Assembly: GCA_016716525.1 (NCBI GenBank)
Contig: JADJWE010000001.1
Coordinates: 186,001 to 250,000 of the forward strand
DNA length: 64,000 bases
Reading direction: 5' to 3'
Source: Candidatus Flexicrinis affinis
GTDB lineage: Bacteria; Chloroflexota; Anaerolineae; Aggregatilineales; Phototrophicaceae
Within the stretch, counting starts at the first letter, position 1, and the number at the start of each line of letters is the position of its first letter. A program made the position numbers and the translations under genes. This document shows positions 17,137 through 25,550 of this stretch, piece by piece. The notes under the pieces are model-generated. The model ran no database searches and was not told where the DNA came from. It saw only the letters and a program-made list of their open reading frames with translations.

Positions 17137-18096
17137 ATGAATATGAACACCTCCGCCCGCACCCGACCTGCGTCGGCGCGGCCGAACCTTACGGCGTACG
17201 CATTCCTCGCGCCGGTCGCGATTCTCGTGATGCTGTTCTTCATCATCCCGGCCCTGTTGGTGATTTACATCAGCATGACCGATCTGGCGACAGCAAACTT
17301 CACGTCCGATGTCGCTCAAATGACGTTTATCGGCCTGAAGAATTACGAGACCCTGTTCAAGGATCCGTTTGCTCACAAGATCTTCTTCAACACGGTGTTC
17401 TATGTGCTCGTGACGCTGTCTTTATTCAACGTTGGCGGCGCACTGGTCGTTTCGCTGCTGACCGCGCACATCAACCGCCGGGCCGGGTTCTTTTTCCGCG
17501 CACTGTGGCTGCTGCCGCGCCTGATGACGTCCACAGTCTACATCCTGATGTGGGAGCGAATGGTCGCCGATCCTCCGTTCGGCATTCTCAACCAGCTGTT
17601 CGACGTGGCGGGCTACGATTCCGTGGCGTTCAACACCAACCACGTGTGGACATTCGTGATTCTTGTGAACGGGATCATCGGCATCTCGTTTGGCATGATC
17701 ATCTTCACATCGGCCATCGAGTCGATCTCCAAGGACATCATGAATGCTTCGCTGGTGGATGGATCGACCTCCATGCAGCGCATCCGCTATGTCATCCTGC
17801 CGTTGATGCGTTGGCCGCTGTTGTTCGTCCTGAGCTATCAAACATTGTCGCTGTTGACGTCTTATGAAGAGATTCTGTTGTTTACCAACGGCGGCCCGGG
17901 CGTGTATCAAACCGAAGTGTGGGCGCTGACGGCGTTCCACCGCGCGCTGTCGAATTACTTCGGCAATGCGCAGTGGGGCTATGGCTCGGCGTTCGCCGTC
18001 GTGCTGGTCATCGTCGGCATCATCCTTGCGGTCCTCTACCTGCGTATCTTCCGGTTCCGCGAGCTGGTCTCGGAACCGAAGATCGAGAACCTGTAA
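17137..18096 (+). CDS. Sugar ABC transporter permease (MalF/UgpA type)
   Basis: This protein of about 319 residues has six membrane segments, starting with AYAFLAPVAILVMLFFIIPALLVIYISM. The cytoplasmic EAA loop (MNASLVDGSTSMQRIRYVILP) contacts the ATPase. The open frame begins at 17062, but the first 25 codons are unlike the family. MNMNTSART at 17137 is chosen because it leaves the usual short basic head. It is followed after 13 bases by the PDZ-bearing partner permease. Confidence 0.86.
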   Translation: MNMNTSARTRPASARPNLTAYAFLAPVAILVMLFFIIPALLVIYISMTDLATANFTSDVAQMTFIGLKNYETLFKDPFAHKIFFNTVFYVLVTLSLFNVGGALVVSLLTAHINRRAGFFFRALWLLPRLMTSTVYILMWERMVADPPFGILNQLFDVAGYDSVAFNTNHVWTFVILVNGIIGISFGMIIFTSAIESISKDIMNASLVDGSTSMQRIRYVILPLMRWPLLFVLSYQTLSLLTSYEEILLFTNGGPGVYQTEVWALTAFHRALSNYFGNAQWGYGSAFAVVLVIVGIILAVLYLRIFRFRELVSEPKIENL

Positions 18097-18109
18097 CGGG
18101 AGGCACGAT

Positions 18110-19699
18110 ATGGATCACGCACAGCGTGCACCCCAAGCGCTCCAGTCCTCGCTGACGTCCGCATCGCTGGAAACGTTGTCAGGCACCGTGATCAGGGCAG
18201 TGCGCAGCGCCTTGATTGCGGCGGCGGTGCTGATCGTCGTGGCGTTGTTCTTCGGGCGCCTGTTCGGCCCACTGTGGGAGTCGCTTAACGTCGACGAGTC
18301 GTTTAGCGAGACACTTGCCGGCTTGGCGTCGCTGCTGCTGCCGCTCGCGGTGTACCTGTCGCTCGGGATGAGCGCGCGGCCGCACCGCAAACAAAATGCG
18401 ATGCAAGCCATGGCCATTACCATCGTGCTGGCGACTATCGCGGCGGTGATCTTCTACACGGTCGGTACGCTTCAGGGTGGGGAGGCGGCGACGGAGCAGT
18501 CCTCGCTGCAGTTTGCCGCCACGCAGACCGACGACGGTATTGTGGTCGATGCGGTCGAACCGGGCGGCGCGGCCGAACAGGCCGGCTTGCTGCCGGGCGA
18601 CATCATCACGGCGTTGCGGCGCGATCCGATCACGCTGGCACGACTCAACACCGCCGTCGTGGAGTCCGACCCCGATACGCCGTTTCGCCTGAGGATTCTG
18701 CGCGGCGGCGAGGAAGTGCAGCTTACCGTACGTACTGCGGCCGTAGCGATCGACGCCAGCGGCATCGACTTTGGGGCCATCGCGAGCGCGTGGGTCGGCG
18801 GTGTCGCCGTCGCGCTGATCGGCCTGTTCGGCCCGCCGGGCTGGACACCGTACATTCTGCTTACCGTATCGTTGTCTCCGCTGATCCTCGGGTTTGCCTG
18901 GCTGACGGTCGCGACGTTCTCCTACCGAACGCAGGGGCTGCTGCCTGTCGACGCACAGGGTAACGTCGGCGGGTTGACGCTGGAGAACTGGAGCTTTCTG
19001 GGCATTGGCGGCCAAGCGCCCGCGACCCCGATTTGGAGCTACGCGGCCAACTCGCTGTTCATCGCCGTGTTGATGACCGGAGTCACACTTGTGCTGTGCT
19101 CGATGGCAGGCTACGCACTGTCGCGCATGGAATTCTCGGGCCGGCGCTTCTTTCTCTCGCTGACCCTGATCCTGCACAGCTTCCCGGCGGTGACGCTGCT
19201 CATCCCGGTGTATCTGGTGCTGCTCAACCTCGGGCGTATCCCGATCATCGGCCCGCACATCGGTTTCAACTCGATCGGCGGGATCGCGCTGGTGATGGTG
19301 GCGTTCGGGCTGCCGTTCGGGGTATGGCTGATGAAAGGGTTCTTCGACAACATCTCATGGGACATGGAACGCTCGGCGCTGATCGACGGCGCGAGCCGCT
19401 GGCGCACGTTCTGGGAGATCATCCTGCCCCAAATTCGCCCCGGACTGCTCGCGCTGGGCATCTTCTCGTTCATCGGCGGATGGAACGCGTACCTGATCCC
19501 GGCTATCTTCAGCGTTGGCACGAAGGCCGCGAACCTGCCGGTATACATCCGCACGCTGACCGGCGACACCAATCCGATCAACTGGAATCAGGTTGTGGCC
19601 GTCGGAGTTTTCCAGTTGATCCCGATCCTTGTGATCTTCGTTTTCGCGCAGGAATACCTGCTCAACATCTATTCGGGTGGCAGCAAGGGCAGTTCCTAG
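18110..19699 (+). CDS. Sugar ABC transporter permease (MalG type) with an inserted PDZ domain
   Basis: This 529-residue protein is far longer than the usual 270-300. Residues 305-529 are a normal MalG-type core with the EAA loop ERSALIDGASRWRTFWEIIL. Before it lie three added membrane segments (about 25-45, 63-85 and 103-122). A PDZ domain follows at about 134-214, with GIVVDAVEPGGAAEQAGLLP and the strand PFRLRILRGGEEVQLTVRTA, then two further membrane segments. GGGAGG precedes the ATG at 18110; an upstream in-frame extension to 17966 overlaps the previous gene and is rejected. The topology puts the PDZ outside the membrane if the N-terminus is cytoplasmic. It could bind a peptide tail or tether the binding protein; this is speculation. 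Confidence 0.85.
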   Translation: MDHAQRAPQALQSSLTSASLETLSGTVIRAVRSALIAAAVLIVVALFFGRLFGPLWESLNVDESFSETLAGLASLLLPLAVYLSLGMSARPHRKQNAMQAMAITIVLATIAAVIFYTVGTLQGGEAATEQSSLQFAATQTDDGIVVDAVEPGGAAEQAGLLPGDIITALRRDPITLARLNTAVVESDPDTPFRLRILRGGEEVQLTVRTAAVAIDASGIDFGAIASAWVGGVAVALIGLFGPPGWTPYILLTVSLSPLILGFAWLTVATFSYRTQGLLPVDAQGNVGGLTLENWSFLGIGGQAPATPIWSYAANSLFIAVLMTGVTLVLCSMAGYALSRMEFSGRRFFLSLTLILHSFPAVTLLIPVYLVLLNLGRIPIIGPHIGFNSIGGIALVMVAFGLPFGVWLMKGFFDNISWDMERSALIDGASRWRTFWEIILPQIRPGLLALGIFSFIGGWNAYLIPAIFSVGTKAANLPVYIRTLTGDTNPINWNQVVAVGVFQLIPILVIFVFAQEYLLNIYSGGSKGSS

Positions 19700-19730
19700 C
19701 CCACTGCTGCGCAAGAAGGCGAGACGTAAC

Positions 19731-20810
19731 ATGCAGGTCGATATTCAGAACCTGACCAAGAAGTTCGGCGACGTCACCGCGGTGGCGGACGTTACGCTGG
19801 ACATCCGCGACGGCGAGTTCGTGGCGTTTCTCGGGCCTTCGGGCTGCGGCAAGACGACCACGCTGCTGATGTTGGCGGGCATCTACAAGCCGACCGACGG
19901 CACGATCACCTTCGGGGAACGGGTCGTCAACCTCATCCCCCCGCGCGAACGAAACATCGGCATGGTGTTCCAGAGTTACGCGCTGTACCCGCACATGACG
20001 GTATTTGGCAACATCTCCTATCCGCTCAAGCTGAAGAACGTGTCACGCGCCGAGCAGCAGGAGCGCGTCAGGCGCGTTGCCGAAGTGATGGGAATCGGCG
20101 AACTGCTCGACCGCAAGCCGGCGCAGCTTTCCGGCGGTCAGCAGCAGCGCGTTGCGCTGGGGCGTGCGCTGGTCAAAGAGCCGGACATTCTGCTCTTCGA
20201 CGAGCCGCTGTCCAACCTCGATGCGCGCTTGCGGCTGACGATGCGCGCCGAGATCAAGGCGCTGCAGAAACGGCTCGGCATCACGTCGGTCTACGTCACA
20301 CACGATCAGGTCGAGGCACTGACGATGGCCGATCGCATCGCCGTGATCAACAAGGGACGGCTTGAGGCGTATGCCACGCCGGAGGACCTGTACGACCACC
20401 CTCGTACGACGTTCATTGCCAATTTCGTCGGCAACCCGCCGATCAACATGGTCGATGTCGAGTTGGCGCAGGAGAACGAGCAAATCGTGGCGCGTTGCGA
20501 AGCTTTCACGGTGCCACTGGACGGCGAGCGCGCTCGCAAGGCTGTGACGCATGGGCGCAAACTCACGATGGGAATCCGCGCCGAGGACATCACGCTCGGG
20601 GACAATTCGGCATTGAGCGGCGAGGTCTTTGTGGTCGAGCCGTTGGGCCGCGAAGACATGCTGGACGTGCGGATCGGGTCGGAAAGTTTCCTCGCGCTGG
20701 CCCCGCCGCAGCAGCGCGTGCGCGCCGGCGACCGGATCGGCTTGCATCTCGACCCTAAGCGGCTTCAGTTTTTCGATCCTGCAACGGGCAAGTCTGTGCT
20801 CTGGGAGTAG
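19731..20810 (+). CDS. Sugar ABC transporter ATPase (UgpC/MalK type)
   Basis: This 359-residue ATPase has Walker A GPSGCGKTTT, the Q-loop VFQSYALYPHMTV, the signature LSGGQQQRVALGRAL, Walker B ILLFDEPLSNLDA and the switch YVTHDQ. It ends in a C-terminal OB-type regulatory domain (about 240-359, with GNPPINMV and MGIRAEDI) typical of the CUT1/MsmK group. The start MQVDIQNLTKKFG at 19731 fits the family. It overlaps nothing and sits between the permeases and the GDPD gene, so this importer has a dedicated ATPase. Confidence 0.92.
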   Translation: MQVDIQNLTKKFGDVTAVADVTLDIRDGEFVAFLGPSGCGKTTTLLMLAGIYKPTDGTITFGERVVNLIPPRERNIGMVFQSYALYPHMTVFGNISYPLKLKNVSRAEQQERVRRVAEVMGIGELLDRKPAQLSGGQQQRVALGRALVKEPDILLFDEPLSNLDARLRLTMRAEIKALQKRLGITSVYVTHDQVEALTMADRIAVINKGRLEAYATPEDLYDHPRTTFIANFVGNPPINMVDVELAQENEQIVARCEAFTVPLDGERARKAVTHGRKLTMGIRAEDITLGDNSALSGEVFVVEPLGREDMLDVRIGSESFLALAPPQQRVRAGDRIGLHLDPKRLQFFDPATGKSVLWE

Positions 20811-20815
20811 CCGCT

Positions 20816-22234
20816 ATGTCATCGCTGACCGATCAGGTCACGCATTTGCGTTTCGTGTCTGCAGATACGCCCGACCGCACATTGGCGCTCGCGCATGCGC
20901 CGATCATCCGTTTCGACATGCGCGAACCGTTCTTGCCGCTGGCGGTCGGCTACACCGTATTTCGCGCTAACGGGACGTCGCCGTCCTTCCCGCGCGATAT
21001 CGTCTTGGACGGTCGCGGCGCAGTGTGCATCGAATACGCGATCTGGTGGGACTGGGACATCCAACACCTCTACGAGTTGGAGCATGTCTGGGTGTACCTC
21101 GATGTCGACGGACAGCTTGTCGATGCCGACGCGAGCTGGCACGGGGGCCACAACCGCATGATCGACGAGAACGGCGTTCTCCCCGTCGAAGATGGCCGGT
21201 TGGTCATCTGTTCCGAACCGGGCAAGCACGCCTTTGCGCCATCACCGGCGAAGCTGATTGAACGCAAGCCGCACACCGACCGGAGTTGTTCGTCGCGCAG
21301 CGGGGCAGGTGGCGTGTGGGTGACTCCGCTGTTCGAGGGCGTGATTCACGACCGCAACCCGAACACCAATCAGCTCGTCCGGTCGTATCTTGAACGGCAG
21401 GCGTTTGAGCCGACGCATCAGTTCGACAACCGTTTCGCAGTCGACAGTGCCGTGTTTGTGCCGTGGGTAACACTCAACGCATGGATTCCGCCGCGCGTGA
21501 CGGCGTGGCTCGATGAACTCGAGCGCACGATCCCTCCGCATGAACGGCGTGTGCTGCGCATCGCTCACCGGGGTGCAAGCGCACATGCGCAGGAGAATTC
21601 GGCCGACGCCATTCGCATCGCCGCAGAGCTTGGGTCGGATATGGTCGAGGTCGACGTGCGTGTGACGGCCGACGGCGTGCCGGTGATTTCGCACGACGAC
21701 AGCCTCGAACGGGTGTACGGCGTGCCGGGGCGAATCCCTGAACTGACGCTCGAACAGCTTCAGGCCAAGGCTCCGGTGATGACCTTCGATCAACTGCTCG
21801 AGCAGTCTCGGGCGGTGGGTGTGGGGTTGTATCTCGACATCAAGGCGCTGACGCCGGTTGCCGCCGCGCACATGTTCGCGGCTGTGGATCGCACCGGCAT
21901 GAAATTGGCGGTCGTGTTCGCGTCCTTCAATGTCGACATGGTGACGGAGATCAAGGCCAGACGGCCCGATGTCGTGACGTCGATTCTGTTCGGCTCAACC
22001 CACGTGGATCCGGTCGCCCTCGCACAGGCCACCGGGGCCGATATCGTGCATCCGTGCTGGGAACGCGTCTCCGACGACCCGAGCGTGCTGCTTACACCGG
22101 AGTGGCTCGAACGGGTGCGTGCGGCGAAACTGGGCGTCGTGACATGGCACGAGGAGCGCCCGCCGGTGATCGCGTCGCTCAAGCGGTTGGGCGTGACAGG
22201 AATCTGCTCGGACAACCCTGAACTGCTGGTGTAG
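20816..22234 (+). CDS. Glycerophosphodiester phosphodiesterase with an N-terminal domain of unknown function
   Basis: This is a 472-residue two-domain protein. The C-terminal half (about 248-472) is a GDPD TIM barrel: HRGASAHAQENS, then DMVEVDVRVTADGVPVISHDDSLERVYG, then LYLDIKA and a late TGICSDNPE, with the metal-binding Glu/Asp residues in place. It should hydrolyse glycerophosphodiesters to an alcohol and glycerol-3-phosphate. The first 240 residues contain AVCIEYAIWWDWDIQHLYEL, EHVWVYLDV and DASWHGGHNRM. This reads as a separate His/Trp-rich domain I cannot name with confidence. There is no signal peptide. It is the last gene of the importer operon, 5 bases after the ATPase, the position ugpQ takes in Ugp operons. 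Confidence 0.85.
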   Translation: MSSLTDQVTHLRFVSADTPDRTLALAHAPIIRFDMREPFLPLAVGYTVFRANGTSPSFPRDIVLDGRGAVCIEYAIWWDWDIQHLYELEHVWVYLDVDGQLVDADASWHGGHNRMIDENGVLPVEDGRLVICSEPGKHAFAPSPAKLIERKPHTDRSCSSRSGAGGVWVTPLFEGVIHDRNPNTNQLVRSYLERQAFEPTHQFDNRFAVDSAVFVPWVTLNAWIPPRVTAWLDELERTIPPHERRVLRIAHRGASAHAQENSADAIRIAAELGSDMVEVDVRVTADGVPVISHDDSLERVYGVPGRIPELTLEQLQAKAPVMTFDQLLEQSRAVGVGLYLDIKALTPVAAAHMFAAVDRTGMKLAVVFASFNVDMVTEIKARRPDVVTSILFGSTHVDPVALAQATGADIVHPCWERVSDDPSVLLTPEWLERVRAAKLGVVTWHEERPPVIASLKRLGVTGICSDNPELLV

Positions 22235-22269
22235 GCGCTGCCATTGCGCATGCCGCGTGCGCGCGGGGA

Positions 22270-23286
22270 CTACTTCGCCGGCGCCGTGCTGCTGCGGACA
22301 ATCAATTCGGGGTAGAGCACGCGCTGATGGATCGGCATCTCGGGATTGCGGATTAGCGAAATCAGGAACTCGATTGACTGCTCGCCCAACGCCGTGAAGT
22401 CCTGATGGATGGTCGTCAGTGCGGGCAGGTAGTATGCCGATTCGGGGATGTCGTCAAAGCCGACGACCGACACGTCGTCCGGGACTTTGAGACCGCGTTC
22501 GTTCAGTGCGGCGATCGCACCCAACGCCATCTGATCGTTGCCGACGACTAACGCAGTGAAATCGGCGCCGTCGTTCAACAACGATTGAACTCCGTGATAG
22601 CCGCTTTCCGCCGTCCAGTGCCCCTCGACCGTCATGTGGTACGGGAGCTTGTGGCGGCTCATAGTGGATTCCCAGCTTTGATGCCGCATGATTGCGTCAT
22701 ACCAATTCAACGGCCCGCTGATCTCGGCAATCTTGCGATGTCCGAGCTCGATCAGGTGGTTGATGGCGAGCTGCGTGCCGTACACCTGCTCGATCCCAAC
22801 CGATGCCACCCCCGGCTGTGGCTTGGTGTCGATCTGGATGAACGGGATGCGCCCGACCATTTCTTTGATCTCGGCCAAGAAGTCCGAGACGATCGGGGCG
22901 ATCATAATCAAGCCGTCGATGAGGTGTTCGTGCAGGTCATCGAGCGCCGCGCGAACATCTTCGCGGCTTAACTGCTGGACAGCGGTGGGCGAAACGCGAT
23001 ATCCCCGGCTTCGCGCGTACTGTGTGATGTTCGACAACATCTGGGCTGGGCCATAGAAGGCCGAGCCGAAGCTGATGATCGCGATGGTGTCTGAGCGATT
23101 GGTGACCAGGCTGCGGGCCGCACGGTTCGGACGGTACTTCAGCTCTTCGATGGAGCGCAGAACCCGCTTCCGCGTGGATTCGGCGACGCTGGGGTGATTG
23201 TTCACAACGCGTGATACCGTCTGATACGAAACGCCAGAGTGAATGGCGACATCGTGGAGCGTCTTTGCCTTCTGCGAGTTTCTCAT
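22270..23286 (-). CDS. LacI-family transcriptional regulator
   Basis: This 338-residue regulator begins with a LacI helix-turn-helix (TLHDVAIHSGVSYQTVSRVV, hinge YRPNRAARSL). A periplasmic-binding-like ligand domain follows, with DTIAIISFGSAFYGPAQ and VSVVGFDDIPESAYYLPALTTIHQD. The start at 23286 is taken because the helix-turn-helix then begins near residue 8 as in the family. It lies downstream of, and on the same strand as, the ribose-type importer and probably represses it; a matching LacI-type operator lies at 28206-28219. It converges with the GDPD gene. Confidence 0.92.
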   Translation of the reverse strand: MRNSQKAKTLHDVAIHSGVSYQTVSRVVNNHPSVAESTRKRVLRSIEELKYRPNRAARSLVTNRSDTIAIISFGSAFYGPAQMLSNITQYARSRGYRVSPTAVQQLSREDVRAALDDLHEHLIDGLIMIAPIVSDFLAEIKEMVGRIPFIQIDTKPQPGVASVGIEQVYGTQLAINHLIELGHRKIAEISGPLNWYDAIMRHQSWESTMSRHKLPYHMTVEGHWTAESGYHGVQSLLNDGADFTALVVGNDQMALGAIAALNERGLKVPDDVSVVGFDDIPESAYYLPALTTIHQDFTALGEQSIEFLISLIRNPEMPIHQRVLYPELIVRSSTAPAK

Positions 23287-23311
23287 CTCAATGTCCGATA
23301 TGTCCCGGTCG

Positions 23312-23330
23312 CGCTCACACCGTCTGAGCG
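23312..23330 (-). promoter_or_regulatory. Inverted repeat upstream of the LacI gene
   Basis: CGCTCA (23312-23317) and TGAGCG (23325-23330) form perfect 6-bp arms around 7 bases, 26-44 bases before the ATG at 23286. It could be an autoregulatory site, though it does not match the operator found at 28206. Confidence 0.3.
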
Positions 23331-23439
23331 ACCCACGCTTAATATGGGTCACGGTGCTGATGCACACCACTCAATAGACGGGAGCCAATTGGCGAGCCCT
23401 CGAGCGCGTAGAGCTGGACACGTTGCAAGCGAAATCGTG

Positions 23440-24429
23440 CTAGGGTGACGCTGCCGCGGATCGTCGTCCCAATCCGAAGATCGCATGGCGACTGCTTAAC
23501 AGCTTCTGTAATCCTACAAAGGCAAACAGCAAAACGCCAACCACAATCTTGATCCACCACGGCGTCAGCGAGCCATCGAGGGTGAGATACGTCTGTATCG
23601 TTCCCAACGGCATCACTGCGATGAAGGTGCCGATGACATATCCGACCCCGCCGGTTAGCAGTGTACCGCCGATGACCACGGCCGCAATGACGTCCAACTC
23701 GAGCCCGACGGCGATGGTAGAGTCTCCAGAGTGTTTCGAAAGCGACAACACGATGCCGGCGAGTGTCGTCAGGAAGCTGCTCAGGGCATACACACCGACA
23801 GTTGTGCGAGCAACCGGTACGCCCAACAGATGTGCCGCGTCCGGGTTGCCGCCGAGGGCATACACATTGCGCCCGAAGCGGGTGAAGTGGGCCAGCAGAA
23901 TACCACCGACTAACACCACCAAGAACGCGCCCGCAGCAAATGTGAACCGACCACGGTCGGGAAAGATGTACACGAGGTCGGAGACCTGCTCGTAAAACGG
24001 ATGGTCGATGCGAATCGAATCGGTCGACAGCACGTAGGCCATGCCGCGGGCGAGGAACAGGCCAGATAACGTTGCGATGAACGCGGGTATTTTGAAGTAG
24101 TGGATGAAGACACCCATGATGGCGCCAAATGACGTGCCGATCAGCAGCATGACGGCGAACGCCGCCAGTGGGTGCCATCCGTTGCGGTCGATCATCAAGG
24201 CGCAGAATACCCCGGTGAACGCAATCAAAGACCCGACCGACAGGTCGATGCCGCCGGAGATAATGACGAACGTCATGCCTACGGCAGCGATACCCCAGTA
24301 CGCGTTGTCTCGAAGCAGGTTCCCGATCACGCGCATCGAACCGAAACTCGAAAAGCGTGAATATGCGATCAGGTACAGCGCCGCAAATACGAGAAACGTC
24401 ATCAAGAGCGGAAGAAATCGCGATCTCAT
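23440..24429 (-). CDS. Sugar ABC transporter permease (RbsC / YjfF type)
   Basis: This 329-residue permease of the CUT2 family has eight or more hydrophobic segments. The conserved stretches are GMTFVIISGGIDLSVGSL near residue 50 and GRNVYALGGNPDAAHLLGVPV, and a late VVIGGTLLTGGVGYVIGTF. Its length and ordering resemble YjfF of the galactofuranose system. Its ATG overlaps the stop of the partner permease as ATGA. It is the last gene of the importer unit. Confidence 0.9.
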   Translation of the reverse strand: MRSRFLPLLMTFLVFAALYLIAYSRFSSFGSMRVIGNLLRDNAYWGIAAVGMTFVIISGGIDLSVGSLIAFTGVFCALMIDRNGWHPLAAFAVMLLIGTSFGAIMGVFIHYFKIPAFIATLSGLFLARGMAYVLSTDSIRIDHPFYEQVSDLVYIFPDRGRFTFAAGAFLVVLVGGILLAHFTRFGRNVYALGGNPDAAHLLGVPVARTTVGVYALSSFLTTLAGIVLSLSKHSGDSTIAVGLELDVIAAVVIGGTLLTGGVGYVIGTFIAVMPLGTIQTYLTLDGSLTPWWIKIVVGVLLFAFVGLQKLLSSRHAIFGLGRRSAAASP

Positions 24430-25499
24430 GCGGCCCTCCTGAATGGTTGTGTAATGAACCGGCGGAACTCAGGCGACTGCAGCAGCAGGACGGCAAGAAC
24501 GACGACGGCCTTTACGACCAGATTGGTCGTTGGGTGCAGGGTGCTGACGTACAGTCCGGCCAACAGACTCTGGATGATCAGTACACCCATCACGCTGAGT
24601 ACGAGGTTGAAGCGGCCTCCGGAGAGTGCCGTGCCACCGATCACGACGGCGAGAATGGCGTCCAATCCGGAGAATAGGCCGGCTGTGTGCGGATCTGCGG
24701 ACTTGACCTCGCCGGCGACAATCATCCCGGCGACCGCCGCGCACATGCCCGATACCATGTAGACAAACAGCTTGATCGCTCGGGCTTGGATCCCCGCGTA
24801 GTAGCTGGCGCGGTCATTGATGCCGACCGACTCGATTAGCAAGCCCAGCGCGGTACGCCGCACGACAAGGATCGCGATGATGAGTACGCCGATTGCGATG
24901 AAGATCGGGAAGGGGACGCCCCCGACCACGCCGCGCCCGACAAATGCCAGCGACTCGTTGGTGAACGTCGGCGATTGTCCGCCAGTGATCATCTGTGCGA
25001 CGCCACGGCCAGCGACCATCAAGATCAGCGTCGCGATGATGGGCTGGAGGTCCAGAAACGCGATGAGGATTCCGTTCCAGAGGCCGCAGATCGCCCCAAT
25101 GGCAATCGTGATCAGGATGACGACGCCCGGTTGGTAGTAGATCTCGGTCGCGCCCGCCTCGTAATTCTTGATCAGCACGACGGCCACCGCCGCGCAGATG
25201 GCCATCACCGCGCCGACCGACAGGTCGATACCCTTCGTCGCGATGACCAACGTCATGCCGATCGCCAGCAGGGCATACGGGGCCGAGTTGTCCAGAATGT
25301 TGATCAAACTGCCGACCAACCGGTCGTTCACCATGCGAATATCAAAAAAGGTGGGTGAAATGAGGCGATCGACAAATAGAATGACGAACAGGGCAAGCGC
25401 AGTCCACAGCAAGCGCGAATCGCCCCTCAAGCCCACTAGTTTTTTCAGAATGCCCGGCCTCGGCGTGTCGAGGGCCGCCTCTCTCTCTTCAGAAGACAT
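24426..25499 (-). CDS. Sugar ABC transporter permease (RbsC / YtfT type)
   Basis: This 357-residue CUT2 permease contains LLAIGMTLVIATKGIDLSVG, GLWNGILIAFLDLQPIIATL, AGRGVAQMITGGQSP and ILAVVIGGTALSGGRFNLVL, all characteristic of the RbsC group. The longer N-terminus and the TGGQSP stretch favour the YtfT-like half of a permease heterodimer. It lies 51 bases after the ATPase gene and overlaps the second permease by four bases. Confidence 0.9.
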   Translation of the reverse strand: MSSEEREAALDTPRPGILKKLVGLRGDSRLLWTALALFVILFVDRLISPTFFDIRMVNDRLVGSLINILDNSAPYALLAIGMTLVIATKGIDLSVGAVMAICAAVAVVLIKNYEAGATEIYYQPGVVILITIAIGAICGLWNGILIAFLDLQPIIATLILMVAGRGVAQMITGGQSPTFTNESLAFVGRGVVGGVPFPIFIAIGVLIIAILVVRRTALGLLIESVGINDRASYYAGIQARAIKLFVYMVSGMCAAVAGMIVAGEVKSADPHTAGLFSGLDAILAVVIGGTALSGGRFNLVLSVMGVLIIQSLLAGLYVSTLHPTTNLVVKAVVVLAVLLLQSPEFRRFITQPFRRAA

Positions 25500-25550
25500 T
25501 CGTTCCTCTTCCGCTACTGTTGACGTCTTGAAACCGTTCCTGCCGGGCCA

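Noticed and set aside
15669..22234. True ugpBAEC operon for glycerol-3-phosphate
   Set aside because: The order and terminal GDPD resemble it, but the binding protein shows no specific UgpB hallmark I can point to and the PDZ permease is foreign to Ugp. No gene symbols were assigned.
22235..22269. Bidirectional terminator between the GDPD and LacI genes
   Set aside because: Only weak 5-bp stems (GCGCA/TGCGC) can be drawn, which is not enough in GC-rich DNA.
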